DNA of 64,000 bases from positions 67,244,031 through 67,308,030 of the forward strand of contig OZ035961.1 in assembly GCA_964034945.1 (NCBI GenBank). Reading direction: 5' to 3'. The position numbers and the translations under genes were made by a program. This DNA comes from Chrysopilus asiliformis. Lineage: Eukaryota > Arthropoda > Insecta > Diptera > Rhagionidae. The notes beneath the pieces were generated by a model. The model was given only the letters and a program-made list of their open reading frames with translations, was not told the origin of the DNA and did no database searches. Below are positions 11,684-23,647 of this stretch, in pieces (within the stretch, counting starts at the first letter, position 1; each line of letters begins with the position of its first letter).

Positions 11684-13481
11684 GGAAAGAAGCTAAACTA
11701 TCTCCCAGACTAATCTATTCTTAACTAACAAAATCAAATAAATGATAAAAAATAAAAAAATGAAAAATAAAGTAAAACATAAAAATGAGAAAACCTAATA
11801 TAAAACCTAATAAAAATCAATTCTAATATAAATCTACAAAAAAATAATAAAAATCAAAAAAAAAGCACCAGAAATTAAAACACCTTTTATAATAAGAAGT
11901 TAAAAAATACAAAAATGTATGTGAGAAGACTCACAAACATCCAAAACAAAAAATCCAAAAAAATGGCATTTGATTGAAGATTGAAAAAAAAAATTGTTGA
12001 AAAAATAATTTAATATCAAAAATAGTAATGCCAGTTCTGCTTTAATTTTTGTATTTCTTAAAATCCCTAATACAAAGCATGAAAACATGTAGGTACATAT
12101 GTACAAATGTACCGACCGTGAAGGTCCTGTTGGTGGCAGTGAAGCAGAGCTGGGCAAAACTCAAATACTCAAGTATCAGTACCAGTATATGGTAATGATA
12201 CTTTTAACCTCATTCCAGTATCAGTACAAAAAGTACTGGTACTGAGATTTCAGTACCAGTAAATTTTGTACTGGTATTGCTCTGACTGAGCAGTACAAAA
12301 ATACCAACATCGGTACTGGTACTGAAACTCCAGTCCCAGTGCTATGTACTTGAAAAATATCAGTACTTTCGCGAAAAATATTTGATAAAATTCCAGTACT
12401 TTTGCAAAAGTACTTGAAAAAGTTCCAGTACTTTTGCAAAAGTACTTGAAAAAATTCCAGTACTTTTACTGCAAAAAGTACTGGTACTGCAAAAACCAAA
12501 ACCAGTACAAAAAGTACTGGTATTGCAAAAAACCAGTACAAAAATACAAATATTGTAAAAAACCAGTACCAGTACTTTTTGTACTGGGACTGGATCCATG
12601 CATCTATTACCAGTACTTCAAGTACTGGTACTGATCGTGTAGTACCAATACTTAAGGTATTGATACTGGTGCCAAGGCCAGTACAAGTATCTACATATGT
12701 ATGTATTGGTACTGCTCGTGTACTGCAGTATCAAATGTACTGAAGTATGCCCAGCTCTGCAGTGAGGACATGTTTCGGATCACGCCACTGATCCTTCATC
12801 AGCTCACTTAACATGAAAATTTCGTAAAGAAAAAATTTTAATATTTCAAACAAAGGTATTTGGTATGAAACAAACCGTTATAAACACGCTAACTAAACAT
12901 ACAAGAAAATAACAGACATTTTATTAAAATTAACATCACCACTACACAACTGCATATAAAATAATTGAAAGCTATCAAAAACTCACTCGTTAATAGCATC
13001 ACACTGTTGAAAACCTCTTTAAAATAAAATAAAGAAACAAAACGATTACCAGTCATTTGCAAACCTGTACGATCCTGAATTTAGAAATGCCAGACTCAGA
13101 AATACTCATCAACTAAAAATTAACCTTTTTTTGGTTACAATTAGAAATTACCCCAAATTTTTTTTATCCCGAAAATATTAACTTTATTACTTCTTATCTT
13201 TTTAGATGTTTGTGAGTTTTCTCACATACATTTTTGTGTTTTTTAACTTCTTACTATGAAAAGTTTTTTAATTTCTGGTGTTTTTTTTGTTTTTTATTAT
13301 TTTTTTGTAGGTTTATATTAGAAATGATTTTTAATAGGTTTTATATTAGGTTTTATATTAGGTTTTATATTAGGTTTTATATTAGGTTTTCTTATTTTTA
13401 AGTTTTATTTTATTTTTTATAATTTATTTGATTTTGTTATTTACGAATAGATTAGTCTAGGAGATAGTTTAGCTTCTTTCC
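11684..13481. mobile_element. Foldback structure with 260-280 bp inverted arms
   Basis: Sequence 11684-11942 returns as a reverse complement at 13205-13481. Both arms share 'gaagctaaactatctcc' and 'atgtatgtgagaa' type blocks. The right arm carries extra copies of a 12-bp unit (taggttttatat), about four against two on the left, which accounts for most of the length difference. The loop of about 1.26 kb contains an inserted hAT element. No protein is encoded. It could be a foldback transposon or two inverted copies of one repeat. Confidence 0.75.
12145..12759. mobile_element. Non-autonomous hAT element packed with GTAC motifs
   Basis: The ends are CAGAGCTGGGCA and its reverse complement TGCCCAGCTCTG. 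They are flanked by CAGTGAAG (12137-12144) and CAGTGAGG (12760-12767), an 8-bp duplication with one difference, as expected for hAT. The 615-bp interior has about 30 GTAC sites by eye, mostly in 'agtactggtact' or 'agtacttttgcaaaagtact' contexts. The ORFs inside are readings of this repeat. Confidence 0.88.
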
Positions 13482-15949
13482 AATAAATAAATCATTACTA
13501 TTATTGGTGTAGATTTTTAGGCATTTTGAGAAAGTTGTAATTACAATAATTATCAATAATAAGAAATAGTAAAGATTCTAACGAAACAAGCTCTGCATTT
13601 AAACAACGTAACTTGATCGATTTCTGATAATCTATCTAACCATCTGTCTATCTATTGATCTATCAATGTGCCATTAAAGATGCCGTAATTTAGAATAATT
13701 CGTAGAAAGCATGTGAAGGAAAAACAGTTACGTATAGACGAATATCAAGCAAAAAATGTTAAAATTAACGAATGGAATGAATATATTTTGTAAAAATCAG
13801 CACTGTATTTTTTCACATGTAGATATATTTATATGTGAAATACATTTATATCGAAGCATTATTATAGATAGAGTAATATCAGTCATTCGGTTTATGGCAA
13901 GCATAATAAAGCAGACACACAGCATCTTTCAGGGAAGTGGGTGTTTACAGAGTTTTCACAGCTGATTTGTACTCAGATGTCGAGAAAACCAGTTTCCCAG
14001 AAATAGTAGCCACTTACCTGACCACGGCAACAAAGTTATAATAGAAATAAAACCAATACTAAACCATTTTGAATCATATGCTATGCACGTTCTATGCATT
14101 AAACCAATCTAAACTCTGCTGTTGTTATTATGAGGAGTATGTCTCAGCTTATGATCGTTTCTTTTTTTTCTTTTTCTTTTTTTTTTGTTTATCAGACCCA
14201 ACTAAACTGGTTTCTTGTAGCAACCTTTAGCTTATACTATATAATAATCTAACCAGAAAGACAACATAAAGATATAAAAAATATAAACATATAGGCAGGC
14301 ATAACTAGTAGGCTTGGTACTCTCTGCAAGGCATCCCATGTGCTCCGATTTCTGCTCGTCTTGTGCGATGCTATCTTACGATTTCGTTTTCATGCAACAA
14401 GACTTGTTTATGGCTACAGTGGAACTGTTGTATAAATTTACAAGACGACATATTGATTCTTTGCAAAATAAGTAACGTGGGACAGAATTTCATACAGCTT
14501 GATTTTCTCTGCAAATACAAATCAGCAACATAAAATGCTGTTTGTAGAATTCTTTTCAAAGTTTTTTTTTTAGTTTTTGGGGTTCTATTAAATAAGAAAT
14601 TGCATGATGAAACGGGCCCATCTCACCCTACAACTTCTCAAACTTCCGCAGACTCAGCGAGTTCGGATATTGTTTCTACTAAATTTCATGATACCTTCTT
14701 GATGAAATATTAAAGTTACGCTAGTGTAGTTGTTAATAGTCGTTAAACTAGAGATCCCGGAAAATCAATATCTGATCGCTACTACACGCAGAGAAAAAAA
14801 TATACATATATTTAATTATTTTGTAATGGGGAATCGTCCGTCAGTCGGTACGTTGGCTATTGAAATTCTATTCAGCGAATTTTTGGGTTGCTGCATTTTC
14901 AGACTCAAAGTTCTAATGTTGATTTATCAGGTTCTACTGTGCCGGAAATTTTCTGACATTATGCTGGATTTAAAATTTCATAATAATAACTATAAGCCGA
15001 GATATCTATTTATGACATATAGCTATATATATTTATACATAAGTGATAAATGTCGACTTGTGTTTATACCATAAATATATATTTGTATGTATATTTATTT
15101 GGCTTGCTTGTGTACCCCTTGGTAATGGAATATGTTTCGAAATATAGTGTACGCAATGTTTCTCTAGTTCATCACACGTTTTCTGCGTCGGGGGTAATAC
15201 ATGGAAAACCAGAAAATCTTGGGTTGGTTTTTAATTATGAAAGTGTTTATTTTAATTTCTTCTTTTTCCTATTATTCTTCATGACTTGCCTCTGTTTCGC
15301 TCAGCTGTATTAAATTGTGGATAGAATCATATGATTGTACCACTGCCATAGAAAAACTATATTTTGTTGATTTATACACAACATAAATATCATATTCTAG
15401 GCTTCTAATGCTTATATTGCTATCTAGTGTTCATTTATCGAGCATATTTTTATTCTGTCGTACACTCTCAACATTTCTGACACACATAAATGTTTTTTTT
15501 TCACGGAACCTGAATAATGTATATACAGATATCTTACATATAAGGCAATTTGAACCTAGTCAACTAGCAGCTGTACCATTATAAAATTACTGATTTTGGT
15601 TTTCAGTTTAGTTTTGATACACTTCATGCTATAAAAACATTTTTCGTTTCTTCTCAAAATCGTCATCAGAGTTTAAAACTACATTTTGTTATGAGAAATT
15701 AAATGATAGTTTTGGTATTTCAGAACATAATTTTTTTTCGCAGTCGACTTTCCGGCATTTGTTAAAAGTCAAGATAAAAGTAATTTAATCTTCCACTAGA
15801 TGTGTTTGTTATTTAGTGGCAGTTACGTGGCATACACCAAAATATAGGGTAGCTTCCGTGGTTCGCTTACCTCAATTATATTTGATTTGTTTGCTATTTT
15901 TTTAAAATAAATTCGATCATACCCTACATTTCATGGAAAGCTGTACAGT
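13482..15949. other. Non-coding stretch, weak repeat traces
   Basis: Contains short tetranucleotide-like runs near 13625-13665 and pyrimidine tracts near 14160-14190. At 14783 'acacgcagagaaaaaaata' resembles one end of the element at 30936-31150, without a partner. The 114-codon ORF at 14730-15074 shows no recognisable domain. Confidence 0.4.
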
Positions 15950-16735
15950 TTTGCAGTGTCCTTTTTTGGTGGAAATCAGTTAACCGGAAGTAACCAAAAT
16001 GGCAGTTTTTTTAGATATCGCAATTTTGCTATTTACTTCGAAACTATGCGTTTTCAAGTATTCTTATGTACAACAAAAGTTGGAACTCCGTATCTCAAGG
16101 CGGTATCAAGATATACCATTATTTTGAAAAATCTATTTTTCGCACATGTCTCGGAAACTAACGGGTTTTTTGATAGTATGGAGTGAAATAAAGAGAACCA
16201 ATATTTGCCACAATTTTGTCTAGTGCTGTTATCCGCTATCTTTAAAGCTCGATCCAGACTACACGATGTACGGGGTACGAGATACGAGGTTTTTGGTTTC
16301 CTCGTACATGGAACTGCATCCACACTGCACAGGGTTTTGCTCATTCGTGTACGCGGTTACCACGTACGAGGATAATCAAACAGCTTCTGATTTTACTCAC
16401 TAGGTGAAACCATGTGCAAATTTCCCATCCAAACACTCGATGTTCGGGGTACGTGCCAACCTCGTACCCCGTACATCGTGTAGTCTGGATCGAGCTTTAC
16501 CAATATTCAGATATTTTCATTAAACATTTAAAAAAATCTAAGATATTAAAATTCTGTACACTTTTTCCTTTTACCGTAAATCGATATCGAGATATTTTAG
16601 ATTTTGTGAAAAAATCACATTTTAATATTTTACTTGTCAGATTATAATGTAAATTGCGCAGGAACATAGATTTTGTATGAAAATGCTCAGATATTTTACT
16701 CAATATTTTATGCATAAGATATTTTACTCAAGTAC
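15950..16735 (+). mobile_element. Family B Helentron-like repeat, split by a MITE
   Basis: It carries 'ggtggaaatcagttaaccgg', 'ctatttacttcgaaactatg' and 'cgatatcgagatattt', which are reverse complements of blocks in the copy at 3094-4135. A MITE is inserted at 16245-16497. Removing it restores a 'ctatcttta' to 'ccaatattcagatatttt' junction. The GTCY array is absent. Confidence 0.6.
16245..16497. mobile_element. MITE inserted in a Helentron-like copy
   Basis: Inverted repeats start AAGCTCGATCCAGACTACAC and extend about 35 bp, flanked by TA (or TTA) on both sides. The 253-bp interior repeats 'gtacgagg' and its complement 'cctcgtac' many times. Insertion inside a family B repeat shows it arrived later. 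The superfamily is either Tc1/mariner (TA) or PIF/Harbinger (TWA). Confidence 0.8.
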
Positions 16736-17630
16736 CGGGGATAAAAAGGCATTTTCAGCTAAATTAAAATAATAAAAATTACTGAATGTTTTCGATACAA
16801 ATAAAATTTTTGCAAATGGGATAAGTTTAAGATCTGCAAATTTAAGTTTTTAGATTTTTGTAAATTTGAATAAAATTTCGTGAACAATTCGTCGGAGCCA
16901 ATCATTTTTTTTTACTGGCCGCCGTATACAAATATACATACATATTGAGTGAACTATAAATATGGCTATCTGAATAACTGAATAAAAATCTGTAAAAGCT
17001 ATTTTTATGCAATTATATACAAAATAAGTCATAATAAACATAGCAGAAAATGTTCTGTTTGAAGTTGTGCTTTACCTCAACAGTTTGTAGACCTTGAACT
17101 CCATCTATGTCGACTTTATTACAGCCCTTTTGGAAAACAGCTACAATACATTTTCCTGTTTTACACAGCAATGTTGCGATCGATGGCATCGATAAAGTAA
17201 ATTAAGGCGTGCAATGAAAACGAGTAATAGTCAGATCCGATCTGTTTCAGTGTTTAGTATATTGAGGCATTTAAAATGGCCATGAAGCCCCCTATCATAT
17301 ATGTGTGATCGCCCTTTTGCTCAGCCCTTTAGGGAGACGTAGAGGCAATTGTGCAATTTAGTATTTTAGCATGAACCTACCGATGAAAATATGTACCAGC
17401 AGACAAGTACATTTGTATATTATATATTATAGTAATAGGGGGCCCGCATTTACAGTAGGAGGAGATAGAGACGTGTCGTGCAATATTCAATCAACATATA
17501 TGTACATATATTGGCAGAAATCTGTTAAAAAATTCTGGTCCATTGAACTACCGTGTTTCTTACAATCGATAATATTTTCTTTATAACCAGTTTAAAAACA
17601 ATGCGGTTATTTTGATTTTCATATGTAATA
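16736..17630. other. Non-coding stretch
   Basis: No coding region, paired ends or tandem repeats were found. Confidence 0.4.
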
Positions 17631-18026
17631 AACATAACAAAAGCTATAATTGCCAATCTGGCAATCATTGGAGACCCGTATGGTGATATTCGTATCAAAA
17701 TTCGAACAGTTGTACTAAAATTCCACTTTGAGTCAAACTTTCCAATAAGATTTTTTAAAATTTATTCCAATCGGATTTTGATGTATGGGAGTTTTATGTA
17801 GAATCATATCCTAAATAACTTTTGTCCTTGGACTTTTTTGATAAAATTCACCGTTTTTGAGATATTCAGAAAAAAAGTTTTCGTTCGTATGGGGGGTACC
17901 CCCCCTAATGGTCCATTTTTGCCCATTAACGAACTTAGCCTCACATTTTACGAAAAACGGATATTTGCAAAATTTCAAGTCTCTAGCTCAATCCGTGCGC
18001 CCGCAATCCGCGCCACAGACAGACAG

Positions 18027-18068
<42 letters not shown>

Positions 18069-18230
18069 GGACAGACAGACGGACAGACGGACGGACATGC
18101 AAAATTCAATTTTTTTTATCATTCTAAACACACTGGTGTAATTCATTTTTGTGTGTGATGACGGGATCTTGGCGTTACAAACGGTAAAGCAAAGTTAATA
18201 TACCCTTTGGTTTCACCATACGGGTATAAA
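17631..18230 (-). mobile_element. Full-length INE-1/DINE-1-like element, family A
   Basis: On the minus strand it reads TTATACCCGTATGGTGAAAC, a GTCY array (18016-18097), 'ttgagctagagacttgaaat', the inverted 'tcaccatacgggt', a hairpin and 'tatagcttttgttatgtt'. The two ACCCGTATGGTGA copies are internal inverted repeats as in Helentron-type elements. Length is about 600 bp. The ORFs across it are not genes. Confidence 0.8.
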
Positions 18231-18832
18231 AATGGGGTTCACTTAGTATTGATGAAAACTTTAAATGACGGCAACTATCAATTTACGAGCATTTCAAAGA
18301 TTTTTGGTTTGAGATTTTTCAGTTGAATTTGTGTTAAGTGTTGACTCATAGTGTATTCTCAAAAATATATCCTCCCAACAAAAGTGATATTACCTACTAT
18401 TATTAAAACCATGACTTTGCAACTTATTGGTTTTTTTTTCTATAAATCATTTTCAGTTTTCTTTGGTCTTTTCTGTGTAGACTATAATTGTGATTCGCTG
18501 TCGGTTTTGAGCATAAAAAAATTACAGGTAGTTAAATTGCTTGTGATTGCCTTCTTTAATTCTCTTTTACATCTTCTTCAATATTTTGTTGCCTTTTTCT
18601 GTTCTTAAAAAATGAATTATCGATGAACCCAGACTAAACGGTATTAGTCATCAATTCTCACCTACAGTTTACGATGTTGAAAAACTGGTAGATTTAAATT
18701 TAAAAAAAATAAAAATATTTAAATTCAAATGCAACTATTCAAACTTGATGAATTTTTATTTTTTAATTGTCGACACATCAAATCCTTCTAAAATAACAAT
18801 AATTGCTATAGAACTCGTAACTGCTTCAAGTA
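18231..18832. other. Non-coding stretch
   Basis: AT-rich, with no recognised element or coding region. Confidence 0.4.
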
Positions 18833-19000
18833 CACTGAAAAAAAAGGGAATGGTGGTCCCAAACGAGATTTGACGCAAACAATAAGAATGTTTATTAGAA
18901 ACAATATAAAAATATTTATAGTAACCAATAATAATGGGTATTTGCAACACTTTTACGTTTTGTTTGAACACTTCATAAGTAAAGTGTTGGAAACAACTAG

Positions 19001-19081
19001 GGATGCTCATTAAACATCGATGCGTCGGAAACATCGATGTTTCTGATTCGAAAACATCGATGTTTTTTTTTAATGAGCATT
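19001..19081. mobile_element. Micro-MITE with ATCGATG repeats
   Basis: Inverted ends 'gatgctcattaaacatcgatg' and 'catcgatgttttttttta' enclose about 80 bp. The motif 'aacatcgatg' or its complement occurs at least three times. The 'agggatg' start is hAT-like, but no 8-bp duplication is evident. Confidence 0.55.
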
Positions 19082-19552
19082 CAAAAAAAACCACTAATGC
19101 TCCTAAAAACTTCATGCACCTGTAAAATATTTAAGTGTTCTAAACTACGATTTAAAAATGTTTTGCACTTACACTCATTGTTTACCTTGTCAATATTTCG
19201 GAAGTTCACTTCAAATTACATTTCGCCACATACACAATTGAAAATATGCTCTACATATTTTTAAAACACTTTTCTTATTTACACTAGCACAATATTTAAA
19301 AAATCCATATTTACACTATTTTTTACCAAAATTAAACGTTCAATCATTATTAAGACGTTTTCGCTAACTTCATGGATAGTTGAACAGAATTGCAATTTTT
19401 TGTTTGATTTATAAACAAGAATTATTTGCAATGAAGGAAAATTATTCGGGGCAAACACTTCTTGTTTATTACTAATGATTTCAACAATCATAGTTGATCA
19501 CAAATATTTTTGTGTTTTTCACGAACTACTTAAATTTAAAGTTTTTGTCATA

Positions 19553-19726
19553 AGGAGTCTCCATACGTTCAATGTTAATTGACAATTTTTCTTGAATGAC
19601 TCAAGTAACATTGATCGTTTGGATGCTCTTCAATGTTACGAGTGGGAGCAATTTCCATCAATGTTACTTGACGAAAATGTTCATCAATAATACTTGCCAG
19701 GTAACATTGAACGTGTGGAGGCTCCT
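19553..19726. mobile_element. 174-bp MITE flanked by ATA
   Basis: Ends AGGAGTCTCC and GGAGGCTCCT are near-perfect inverted repeats that extend through 'cgttcaatgtta'. ATA flanks both sides (19550-19552 and 19727-19729). The motif caatgttacttga or its complement appears about five times inside. Confidence 0.75.
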
Positions 19727-20040
19727 ATAAACCTTGTGAATATTTCTGAGAAAAAATATTGTGTTTCTGATAAATATTTTAAATTTTGTAAATCGCTTCA
19801 TCAAAAGTGTTTGTCACAGAAGACAAAAAGTGTTTAGCACAAACCCCAAATCTTTCTATCTAAACAAAAATTGTTTTAATACTTCAAACGTTTGGAATTA
19901 ACACTATTAAACAATATTTGTTGTCGACGAACATTCCTTGTTTGCTATAAAAAAATTTCTTTTACAGAAACATATAATTATTACTGCAAACACTCAATAC
20001 ATGTTCACAGAAACTTTCCAAACATTTCTTTTTTTCAGTG

Positions 20041-21796
20041 TAGTTATTGCAAATATCTTCCACAAGAAATGTATTTAATATAGGGGCAGATATGTATGTC
20101 TTGTATGTATTTTTAGGACATTATTTAAGTAGTTCGTGAAACGAAACTTAGCAACTTATATACAATTTAAATTATTTAAGTCCCAGAATTTTTATGGATA
20201 GCAAAAATGTGTTAAGAATATGATTTTACATAACCGTTCCATAGATCAAAACCCAATCGGACCCCTCCTTTCCCCCCCTCTCCTATACAAATGGATTTTT
20301 TTCAAATAAACATTTTGTCTGTCATCATATTATATAGTATTTGACGATTGTCCCTTGGCCATTCAAGTTTTTCTTAGGTTTTTTTTCAGAATTTCTATAT
20401 AGCATTTTTTTAACAAAATTTCCCTGCGGCGCAATTTTTGTTGTGTATCGAAGAACTAAGATACCATTTTGATTTAGATAATCACAATCAAAAATTGAGA
20501 CAAACTTTCTTTTCTTTGATTACGATTTAAAACACACAGAAATGCATCTTTTTTTTAGAAAGGGAGGGGCGCCAAATACACATTTTGTCCCGAGCGCCGC
20601 TTAGTCCTGACGCGGCCCTATTCGTGTAACTCGGCTGGTAACCGCATTCGGGAACACTCCTCATGGATATTCCTTATTCATCTTTTCTGAAGTTAAATAG
20701 TTAATTTTTTGGGAAATTGAAAACTACGAAGCCTTTGATGAATATATTTTTCTGCAGCAATTTTAGTTACAATATTTTTTGTTTCATATTGAAATTTCTT
20801 TGACAACATCAATGCGATTTTCGTTTTTCTGAGTCGTAATGTACTTTTAAATATCAAGGGAGATGAATAAAAAATCTGCTTTTAAAAGCAAAATTCATAA
20901 AAAAAAATTTCTAGACTCTAATTAGAATTTCAATGTTCGGAAACAATTTTAAAGTTTTATATGGCAATTAAAAAAATAAATTCGTTGAACCCTTTGAGTT
21001 GTTGCCAGTTTAATAACAACGTGCTCCGTTAACGAAGCAGCGGACAATCAAAAGATAATAAAATGGAATCTAAAAACAAACGCACACCATAAATGAAATA
21101 TAGTGTTATAAACCGAGAAAATAAACCAAAAGGAACTTCTCTATAATAGGTCACAAAAATCATTTTGCGTGAACGAGAAAAAATCCGCTTGACTTGGGAT
21201 ATGCTAATTTTCTTTTATCGATGGAAATGCCTGAAAATTACGACGGTCACAAAATATGTTAAAAGAGATACAAATTGTATATTAAATCTAATCTCTTATA
21301 CCATATCAAATTTGTATAGGAAATTCGTGATGTTGTTGTAGGTACTTATTCCATAGGGCAATTATTAAAAATTTGTTGCTTAACTGCTATATAGAGTTCC
21401 TTTAGTGGTTTTCTTTTACTTTCGACCAAATATACAATTCCGGGTTTTGAATTTCAATTCGATTACGCACTAAAACGCTATCCGAGACAGAGCTTTTATT
21501 TTGGTGATATACAGACTAGAGACTTATGCATATTTTAGGAATGATTTGGATTGGGGTGCTCACATACCCATTAAATTGATTTAATGTTGTATTCATGTTG
21601 GCAATCGTATAGTATTGGTAAGCGTATATTATTCGCAATCCATAGAACCGAATGTCCGGCAAAAATACAATAATGTATACCAAAAATTTTCACTTCAAAC
21701 AGATCCAGTTTGTTTTATATTCCACGCACACTATCTCTCGTGAAGAATTGTGGTGTTGAATTTTCCACAAAATATGTAAATTTTCTCGTATATTGT
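20041..21796. other. Non-coding stretch with a family C tail
   Basis: At about 20211-20372 the sequence matches the 3' half of family C ('gattttacataaccgttcc' through 'gattgtcccttgg'). The remainder is AT-rich with no supported feature. Confidence 0.45.
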
Positions 21797-22386
21797 TATA
21801 CCCGTATGGTGAAACCAAAGGGTATATTAACTTTGCTTTACCGTTTGTAACGCCAAGATCCCGTCATCACACACAAAAATGAATTACACGAGTGTGTTTA
21901 GAATGATAAAAAAATTGAATTTTCCATGTCCGTCCGTCTGTCTGTCTGTCTGTCTCTCTGTCTGTCCGTCCGTCCGTCCGTCCGTTCGTCTGTCTGTCTG
22001 TCTGTGGCGCGGATTGCAGGCGCGGATTGAGCTAGAGACTTGAAATTTTGCGCAGATTAGTTTTTCGTAAAATGCGAGGCTAAGTTCGTTAATGGGCAAA
22101 AATGGACCATTAGGGGGGTACCCCCCATACGAACGAAAACGATTTTTGCGAATATCTCAAAAACGGTGCATCTTATCAAAAAAGTCCAAGAACAAAAGTT
22201 ATTTATGATATTATTCTACATAAAACTCCCATACATCAAAATCCGATTGGAATACATTTTAAAAAATCTTATTGGAAAGTTGGACTTCAAGTGGAATTTT
22301 GGTATAACTGTTCGAATTTCGATACGAATATCACCATACGGGTCTCCAATGATTGCCAGATTGGCAATTATAGCTTTTGTTATGTT
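21797..22386 (+). mobile_element. Full-length INE-1/DINE-1-like element, family A
   Basis: It starts TTATACCCGTATGGTGAAAC. A GTCC/GTCT array follows at 21929-22003, then the 'gattgagctagagacttg' core and the inverted 'tcaccatacgggt' at about 22331. The end is a hairpin ('attgccagattggcaat') followed by 'tatagcttttgttatgtt'. It is the best-preserved plus-strand copy for defining the family. Confidence 0.82.
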
Positions 22387-22440
22387 GTATATTATTAAAA
22401 ACGTATCCGAACATCATTTATGCCAACCGTGACGTTAGCG

Positions 22441-22465
22441 GTATATATATATATATATATATATC
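22441..22465. repeat. (TA)n microsatellite
   Basis: A run of TA dinucleotides of about 25 bp follows 'ccgtgacgttagcggt', a short motif that recurs near 36.7 kb. Confidence 0.85.
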
Positions 22466-22596
22466 CTTACGATATATATCCTTACGGTAATGTCAACCGT
22501 TAGAGTTCTATAGGACGATTCTTCTGGTGATTTTAATACATGTGTAAGAAAAGAGAAAAAATCCAATCGGGCATTGCAAAACTCTACAGCGTAGAG

Positions 22597-22847
22597 CAGG
22601 GGTGTCCAACCTTTTAGCTTTCTTGGGCCAGATTGGGAGAAGACGAGTTATATTGGGCCACAAATAAAGTATACTAACCCTTAGAATAGCTGATTAGTAA
22701 AAAATGTAGAATATATACATACTTAGTTAACAATTTTAAATAATTTGAACTTATTTAATTCATAAAGTTTGTAAATATATCAGTTTTTGTTCGGCCACAT
22801 TCAAACACGTCCTGGGCCTCATGGGGGTCGCGGGTTGGACCGGCCTG
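22597..22847. mobile_element. hAT-type MITE, 251 bp
   Basis: The left end CAGGGGTGTCCAACC pairs with the right end GGTTGGACCGGCCTG, a familiar hAT terminal style. Flanks 'gcgtagag' and 'tactagag' agree at five of eight positions, which fits an old duplication. 'tgggcca' type motifs recur inside. Non-coding. Confidence 0.75.
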
Positions 22848-23020
22848 TACTAGAGGGTTCGAGCTTTTGGGAGGCCTCGAAGATCGGTCACCCGATCTTT
22901 CACTTTTCGGATCATAGAAAAAAAAATTTTCGAAGGACGGGGCAACATTTGTAGCAACGCCACTATATAAATATTTTCTAAATATAAAGAATTCAGGCTT
23001 ATCAAATCTTTACGCCTTAA

Positions 23021-23643
23021 CCCTGGACCCGTGTACTGGGCACTGAGTGCCCAGAACGATTTTCGAACCGAAATTAACCATATTTTTAATAAAGAATATG
23101 ATGAAATGCAATATATTTCTGAAAGGTACTGAAATTTAGAGTACAAAAACAAAAAAAAAATCCAAATTGCATATCTTCGGGGGGGTTGTGGAAGGTGTCA
23201 AAAAAAAAGCGTAATATCGTGTACTTGGGCACTCAGTGCCCAAGTCAGTACATTTTGTATGAATTTTGTTTTTATTTTGATTACAGCTTTGGGTTTTTCC
23301 CCTTTTAAGATTTTTCTTGTATGCAGATATTATATTGTATTGTTATATTATTTATATTATAATATTTATATTGTATTGTTGTCATGTATTGCATTTTCTT
23401 TCGTGGAGTACATGATTTGTTGGAGAAATCGAGTACCAGATTCGCGAGCTTACAAGGTGGTCTATATTCTCAGTCGATTTTTGCAAATTATATTTTCCCA
23501 TTGTATTTCTACTTGTTTAACGAATAAACCAATTTTTATGGTTTTTAAACAAACCAGCCATACATTTTCTATTGGAATTGTATCTGGGCACTGAGTGCCC
23601 AAGTACACGATAAATGGAAGTTTTATAGTACACGGGTCCAGGG
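23021..23643. mobile_element. piggyBac-type MITE, 623 bp
   Basis: TTAA flanks both sides (23017-23020 and 23644-23647). Inverted ends start CCCTGGACCCGTGTAC. The palindrome gggcactgagtgccc occurs at about 23038 and 23586, with a one-base variant near 23228. The TTAA site with CCC-start ends is diagnostic of piggyBac. No transposase is present. Confidence 0.9.
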
Positions 23644-23647
23644 TTAA

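Larger units (their letters stand above)
18833..20040. mobile_element. Probable CACTG-ended element with two nested MITEs
   Basis: The left end 'cactgaaaaaaaaggga' and the right end 'tttctttttttcagtg' are inverted. CACTG-starting ends occur in several superfamilies, including Transib, so no class is assigned. The interior repeats 'aaacactt'-like motifs. Two smaller inverted-repeat elements sit inside. No transposase is recognisable, and the 119-codon minus-strand ORF at its left edge has no known domain. Confidence 0.45.

Noticed and set aside
12221..12634. Tyr/Phe/Val/Lys-rich ORFs on both strands
   Set aside because: They are readings of the GTAC-repeat interior of the hAT MITE.
14730..15074. 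114-codon ORF
   Set aside because: No domain, composition matches the AT-rich flanks, and there is no splice or promoter context.
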